Source of the DNA: Diplolepis rosae
Taxonomy: Eukaryota; Arthropoda; Insecta; Hymenoptera; Diplolepididae
NCBI GenBank assembly: GCA_030998225.1
Contig: JAPYXD010000679.1
Coordinates: 1,984,001 to 2,048,000, forward strand
Length of the DNA: 64,000 nucleotides
Reading direction: 5' to 3'
Shown here: positions 57,795-64,000 of the stretch, one piece after another
Numbering within the stretch: the stretch's first letter is position 1
Layout: each line of letters opens with the position of its first letter
Position numbers and translations under genes: made by a program
The notes under the pieces: generated by a model
Seen by the model: the letters and a program-made list of their open reading frames with translations, nothing else
Databases searched by the model: none
Told to the model about the DNA's origin: nothing

Positions 57795-60305
57795 CAACTC
57801 AGTCGAGTAGTTTCAAAAAATAATTTTCTCCATGTAATTTAATTTCTAAAGAATAAACCTTGTTATCGCGCTAAAATTATAACCGTATTAACAATTTTAT
57901 GAAAACGAATACTTACGTCAAAGACAATATTTTGCAGTATTCTCTTGCTTCTGAATTTATTCTTCACACTATTCCCCAATTCTTATACAGTATTTGTTTA
58001 GCAGTCCTCCCACAAAAGTGGTCGAGAGACTAAGGATAATATAGAAAATTTTTAATTTAGAAATGGTCAGAAAATATAAAGATTCCTAATTCACAGCAAA
58101 AAAAATGTCGGAATCAATCCTTGTTTGAAAGGGATCAAGATCTTGAACTCATAGACAACCCGTAGACACTTTCACGTATGATTTGGTATTTATTTCGTAG
58201 TAGGTATAGATTTTTCCACAGCCTGAGTTTGTCACAAACTCAATTGACCACAAAATCACTGGGCTAGAAATCCAGGTAGATGGCTACTAGATGGGAATAT
58301 GCCTTGATAAAAATTTGCACACATAACGAGAGAATTTTTTGAAACGTTGCTTCAAATGATAATGTTTTCATTGAATGACCTATTAGTGAGTTATGTATTT
58401 TGTGATAAATTAAGACGGTAGCAAAATTAGACTATGGACAAATTAATATTATATAAGATTTGAAAGTATCCACGCCCTTCTAAACCTTACACACAGACAG
58501 CAATGAAAAGTATTGGCCTCCAACAGTTCAATGCGAGATTTTTGTAAAGCAGAATTCATGATAGCATTTCATGAATAACAAATAATGTTTGCAGGTAAGT
58601 TATTTTCTGCAGGGCCGAAGATTAGATGTATATATATATGATTATAAATTTGCGAAAAATTTAACTAAACCTTTATAATGAAAAAAAATTAATATAAATT
58701 AATCTTCATTTTGTATCTTAATAGCCCAGAAAATATTGATTTATTCACGTTGCTGATGATTAAGCGTTGATTGTTTAGCCTTTATGAAATAAGTTGATTA
58801 TGTATACGGATATGCCAACCCAAAATTATCAAAAATCATGAAATATTCCGAGCAGTTTGACACTAAACTTTTTGGAATATTCTATTTGACCACTTGATAA
58901 GCTGAGGGAGAAGTCGAACCGCCTCTACGTGGCACTTGACTACGTCTTGCGTTAGTCCATGCATGCAGTTCGACTAGAGTCTATCGCTGGTAAATCTTAT
59001 ACATTTAGAATTTACATTATAAAAAAAATTTTTTTTTCACGAAAAGTATCAATTTATAAAACAAAGAAATTAATTAATTGTGTAAAAAAAAGTGATTCTT
59101 CATAAATGATACCTTACATTATTTTCCCAAATTATAAATAAATAGGTGAATCAAGACTCAACTGAAGTCTCCTCACTGGAGAGAGGAACGTGAAAAGAGT
59201 TTGACAGCTTTGTAACATTCCTTGGGAGAAAAACGTTGTGTTCTTGAATTTTCTATAAGAGTGTATGTTTTGGAGAAACATTTTCTAAAAATTCTTAAGG
59301 TCATTGAGTGACCAAAAATATTAAAATAATTTTAAGTGCCCTTTATGACGTGGCATCTCAATTTAATAATCAACGTAATCGGAGACGAAGGCTGGATGTA
59401 GAAAGAATGTAACGCAATATATGTAAATATAATACCTAATAAAAGAATAGATTTATTATACATAGAGTAGGCAAAACCCAGTGAACATTCACATTTGTTA
59501 CGTCATTGTTACATAACAGTTCTATAGAAATGGCGTCCCATGCGGATCACAGTTACATAATAAGAATCGTTATATAGTTGTTCTATAACAATTACATTAA
59601 AAAATTTGTTATGTAACTGTGATACGCATGGGACCAGAACAGTTATGTAACAATGACGTAACAAATGTGAATGTTGAATTGAATCGAATTAGTCTATCTT
59701 TCTCTCTCTCTCTTCCATAACGCGATACGCATTCGCCAACGACTTGAAAAAAATACGCAACCTAACCTGACAGTCTTAAAAATGTAAACAAGAACTACGC
59801 TGTCGCTAGTAGAGTGAGAGGGCTTCACCAACCCCACCTTCTTTCTCTTTCTAACGACCGTACGCTTCCACTTTAACACGCCCCTATTGCGTGCCTACTC
59901 TATAATAACTGTATGAAAAAAAACCCATGAAACTTCCCTAGGGTGAACTATGTACTCATTTCTGTTGAGCATTCAGTTGACATCACTGACATCTAGCGGA
60001 TAAATTCTCACTTCACACAGTATCCAGCAATCATTAGCAGCGACATCTCCCGACAAAACTGCAACTTAACTTTCCTTTGCTCTGTGGGTAAGAGATACAT
60101 TTTGTTACAGAACTAGCAAAGTAGACAATGTCTCCACCTCTCGGTTAAGTTTGGAACTATTTTTTGCTAATGAAATATGAAGGTCCCAGAAATGTTTCGG
60201 TGGGACTTTCCGGTAACGTCCCTTCGGAACGTCCCCGGAGTGCGGACATTTCGCACGTTCCAGGTATGTTCGTGGAACGTTCCCGGGGGACGTTCCGAAT
60301 GTCCA
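57795..60305. repeat. Right TIR of the large element
   Basis: Inverted copy of 32548-35228. Outer ~130 bases are GC-rich with GGAACGTCCCC, GGAACGTTCCC and GGAACGTTCCATG words. Contains the shared palindromic MITE at 59484-59675 and a mirrored 61-aa ORF (59694-59879) that is not convincing as a gene. Confidence 0.9.
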
Positions 60306-60310
60306 CACGG

Positions 60311-60948
60311 AACGTTCCATGAATGTTTATGGAATGTACTGTGCTATTAGGGATTGGATTTAAATTCTAAACTCAAAATTTCAATTTCTCATTTCGACCA
60401 AAAATATTGACAGTAACAATTTTTCCCTTCATAGATCTACTTTATTACCATAAGGTATAGGTAAGAATGAATATTAAATAGTTATTTCCTGTAAGTAATT
60501 ATTTATTTAGTTATTTCATAAATTTCGGGTCGGCTGCAAAGTTTTTCCTACGTAACCAAACTTGAAGCTAGGTTTCCACATTTTATCTTTAAAGGACTGT
60601 TTTTATATTCTCATAAAATAGAATTACAAGAAAGGTAATTATGACAGAATTTATTAATTAAAAATGATTATTATTTTTAAAATTTGCATAAAAATGCAAT
60701 TAATTAACGTTCCGAATTTATAATATTCAAAATCAATTGAGTGAAATCAAAGAAAGTTAAAAAATAAAACTACTTGAATACAACAGGTTATGAACCTAAC
60801 CTCAAATTCTGCATTTAAATTCTACAAACAAATAGTATCGAATAAATAGTCCTTGCAGATCACACACTCGAAAGAATTATTTAACATTTCCTGAAATTCA
60901 TAAAATTTATGTCACGTCATCAACATTATTTAAGACTTTTTACAAAAT
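60311..60948. other. AT-rich spacer right of the large element
   Basis: Nothing recognised. Confidence 0.5.
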
Positions 60949-61315
60949 TTGTCAGCTGTCAAATTTTGTAAACAGAAGGAACAGAAGTCACCGGGCGAGC
61001 AGACGACGAGATGCATGAGACATCGAATTGAAGAAATGGCAGAAACTCAGAAAGTTAGGGAACGCTTGCTTTTACTTTATTTCGTATATGCTATATATAG
61101 ACGAAATAAGGAGAGAGCCGAAGTCTCCCGAAGATTTTCGAGCATCTCCGTGTTTTCGAATTCAGAAGACACTGCAAGAAACACGCGTCGCCATGGAAAC
61201 GGCTGAAAGTTGTGAAGAGGGCAGCACCTCGATACCCAAGAAAGAGTGATGTTCTATATATATCGTTCTCCCACTCCGAGGCCACTCGCCGCATCTAGGT
61301 TTATAATATCTTTGT
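60949..61315 (+). repeat. CAAAGATATTATAAACC family, copy 4 (edge on minus strand), with an 85-aa ORF
   Basis: Shares landmarks with 22860-23100 and ends GCATCTAGGTTTATAATATC, then TTTG, at 61315. It carries an Arg/Glu-rich open frame (60949-61206) with MAETQKVRERLLLLYFVYAI followed by YRRNKERAEV. This may be the N-terminal remnant of a transposase, but I cannot assign a family. Confidence 0.5.
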
Positions 61316-61319
61316 TTAT

Positions 61320-61840
61320 TACTCTTCTAGATCTTTGTGTAGTGAAAGTTATTGATGTAGTAAACCACTTTTTATCATAACTTTTATTCGTATCGTATCT
61401 CGTATAACTTAACTGGAAAATGGATATTGACTTTTTTCAAGTTTTAATATACTGTGACTTTCTTAATTTAGAATTATCAGAAACCAGTCTTAAAATTTTT
61501 GACTTTTTCATAAAGTTTTTTTCAAAAACATAAAAAATGCTCCTATTTTTACAATTTTTGTCAGATGTAGCTGGTTAACGAACTTGTCCTTACTTTTTCA
61601 GCTGCGATAATGTATGCCAAAGCTCAATTCAATCCGACAATTTTTTTCTATCCAGAGTTACTGAGTATATGACCTATTACTACTGCAGACGGACAGACAG
61701 TCAGACAGACAGACACTTTCGTAAAAACCGTGTTTTCTGACTCAAGGGATCTCAAAACGTAAAGATTTGACGAAAATTCCGAAAATGATTTTTCGCATAA
61801 AACCAAAACTTTAATTCTCATATGATGAGAATCTAAAAGA
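61320..61840 (-). mobile_element. F1 fragment with (CAGA)n, minus strand
   Basis: Reverse-complement match to the first ~500 bases of the F1 element, with GGACAGACAGTCAGACAGAC and CAAAACGTAAAGATTTGA, ending TGATGAGAATCT. Confidence 0.75.
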
Positions 61841-62239
61841 CATCAAATTTAGATCTTTCTTAATAATATTAATAACTCTAAAATTAATTAACATTGTGAA
61901 AAGTCTGCAGTCTCATTTCAAAGGTAAGTTTTCATAGTATTTTTCTAACTAATTAAGATGTTTTTGGAATTTTTCTGCTAGATTCTGCTCTAGAATCAAA
62001 CATGGTAATGAAAAATCATCAAATTTCAAATGATGATTGTACTACATTCATTTGAAGAATTCAAAAAATCCAAACTATCAATATTTTGATAAAAATTTCT
62101 AAATTTATTAAAATATGATATACATCGATTTTTAAAAACTTCTTGAAGAAGCTACATATTTTAAAAATTGCATGACTTTTTTAATTCTGTTCAACCTCAA
62201 GATAGAATCCAGGAAAGAATTTCTAAAAATATTTTGATT
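61841..62239. other. AT-rich spacer
   Basis: Nothing recognised. Confidence 0.5.
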
Positions 62240-64000
62240 AGGTTAAGAAATCACTATGAAGACATACTGAAAAAAACCTTTTGAAATCTAAATCTAAATT
62301 AAAATTTATTTTGTAATATCTTTCTATAAAATAAAACACTTTGACGAAAGTTGAAATTCCAGGTCAATCTGTAATTTCCGATAGTAGTTTATATATATAT
62401 ATACGAATTGTCATGTAAAAGATGTTAAATTCCAAAAAATTTTATTTAATGTATTTTATTTTTTAGTAAAGGTTTGTCGACTTAGTTTCATATCAAGAAA
62501 AGTTTGAGGTGTAAATTCACATATAATTTATGTATTTTCTTAAATCAGCAAACACTTCATTTACATTCATCTATTGAAATTGCCATATGTATAAGATGTT
62601 TCATACTTCAAAAAGTTTAAGGTGTAAATTCATATTGCGAATTCAGATATAATTCATGTACTTTCTTCGTAGTTTATCTTCAAAAATTAGATATAAGGTA
62701 AAAAAAGATAATTTTGCTTCCAAATATAGAAAAATTATTATTGAAGAGATCATTTCAAAGTAAAGAGATTAATTTCCAAGAAAAATATTTGAAGCATTAG
62801 AAAAAATAAATTTAACAAATTTTATTTTTACCCCGACTTTTTTTCTTATCGCTTCATACCAAATTTAAAAAAAATGATGTGATTCAAATAAATCATGAAT
62901 GGTTTTTTCAGGCAAAAGTCCTAATACAACCTAGCCGTTTCCATATTTCTAAAATGAATAAGTTTTTACCAAATTCAGTAATTTTTTTACAAGAATTTTG
63001 TTTTGGAAATTTTATTTTTAATGGTTTCAGCCATTAAAGAATTTATTATAATTTCCAAAAAATGAAAACGGTTAAGTTGTAGAAAGCCTTTTTCTTAAAA
63101 AAATTATCCGTGATTTCACAGAATCACATCATTTTCTAAAATTTGGTATGAAGCGATAAGAAAACAAGTCCGGGTAAAAATAAAATTTGTTAAATGCATT
63201 ATTTTTTTATGTTTTAATTTTTTTTCTTGGAAACTAATCTCTTTTCTTCCAAATGATCTCTTCAATACTAATATTGCTAATCTTGAAAAAAAATTTATCT
63301 ATTTTTGCCTGAAGTCTAATTTTTGTGGATGAACTACCTTAAATCAGCAAACACTTCATTTACATTTATTAATCGAAATTTTCATACAAAAGATGTTACC
63401 TATTATGAAAATGTTCAAACCCTTCATTTTTGAAACTTGTATCTCATCTTGAATGATATCTTATTATAAAATATTCTCTACATAATTTTTAAAAAAATGC
63501 TGAAATCGATATTTTTTTTTTTAATCTTTAAGCATTTATTGACTTTAAATTTAATTAAAAAATTATTTTTCAAATATTTAAATCGTCTTAAAACTTCACA
63601 AAATCTTTTAGATACTTATTTCAGATCAATATTTTTCAAAGTATATAGAAAAAAAGTGTAATTTTCTTAATGTTATATTCCGTAATTTTGAATTCTGTGT
63701 CTATTTCGCGCCTCCTTTGCATGAAGTGGAGAAAAATACAATTTCTGATTTTAACTCGACAGCAGACAGCGTGAAATAAAAAGTGGGGTACACTGACATT
63801 ATGCGGTTCATTGTGTGTGCTCCCACGTATTATTGTAGCAGTGCGGTCCTTTAATTTTAGTTCGAAAAAGCCACGGAAAAAGCTTTACGCAATTGGGGGC
63901 GCTGCAAAAGTGATAAACAGTAGCTCTGTTTTACCCTTCAAGTAGTAGCATGAACCATTCATTTTAGTTCCCAAGAGCATTTCGCAATAGGGCGCGCTGC
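62240..64000. mobile_element. Diverged relative of the 4.2-kb foldback, split by an F3 MITE
   Basis: 62240-62400 matches 3655-3850 inverted. 62405-62660 resembles 41300-41450 (CATGTAAAAGATGTTA, GTAAAGGTTTGTCGA). 63640-63760 resembles 41550-41630 (TTTCGCGCCTC). A full F3 foldback lies at 62664-63341. It runs off the window end. Confidence 0.6.
62664..63341. mobile_element. F3 foldback MITE (full copy)
   Basis: Inverted arms from GTAGTTTATCTTCAAAAATT to GATGAACTACCTTA. It is more diverged than the copies at 30.6 and 44.5 kb. Confidence 0.8.

Larger units (their letters stand above)
32546..60310. mobile_element. ~27.8-kb CACTA/EnSpm-like DNA transposon with long TIRs
   Basis: The two ends are inverted copies over ~2.5-2.7 kb (32548-35228 and 57795-60305). 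Inside lie a CACTA-type transposase gene (47107-52823, minus) and a DUF4806-like gene (56397-57736, plus), transcribed away from each other. Beyond the matched TIR, the right side continues ATGTTTATGGAATGTACTGT, then G. Read inward this starts with CAC, the terminus rule of CACTA elements. The left outer ~40 bases do not match well, so that end may be damaged. Both ends hold several GGAACGTTCC-like words, comparable to subterminal binding repeats of CACTA elements. Much of the interior is later insertions. Confidence 0.7.

Overview
The window looks like repeat-dense nuclear DNA of an arthropod, most likely an insect. It is AT-rich. Its genes have GT-AG introns, and it carries LTR retrotransposons, THAP/P-type and CACTA-type transposase sequence, pol III tRNA-like repeats and many foldback elements. 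I see no ordinary host housekeeping gene. A hymenopteran is possible, but nothing here proves it.

Layout. (1) 1-6879: an element bounded by ~510-bp terminal inverted repeats (TIRs). Its left half carries two related Cys-rich ORFs and a broken dsRNA-binding/zinc-knuckle ORF. It is interrupted by two opposed fragments of one LTR retrotransposon. (2) 7023-14060: a decayed Ty3/Gypsy element on the minus strand. Its integrase is split by a 2.5-kb array of ~397-bp repeats. (3) 14.1-32.5 kb: a mosaic of MITEs, foldback elements, an LTR-like fragment, a solo LTR and a gag-like fragment. (4) 32.55-60.31 kb: one very large DNA transposon candidate of the CACTA/EnSpm type, with TIRs of ~2.5-2.7 kb. It holds a five-exon transposase gene (minus strand, two frameshifts in the last exon) and a divergent five-exon gene with a DUF4806-like domain (plus strand) that ends just before the right TIR. 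Younger insertions lie inside it: a 1.5-kb and a 4.2-kb palindrome, a decayed THAP/P-like transposase, several MITEs and paired tRNA-like repeats. (5) 60.3-64 kb: more copies of the dispersed repeats.

How the parts fit. In region 4 the catalytic transposase and the DUF4806-like protein probably form a two-protein transposition module, analogous to TnpD/TnpA of plant CACTA elements; this is inference. The element ends carry repeated GGAACGTTCC-like motifs that could be binding sites. In region 1, each of the three ORFs has a splice-acceptor-like sequence directly before its ATG, and the layout recalls densovirus/bidnavirus-like integrated elements. No homology search was possible, so family names rest on motifs read by eye.
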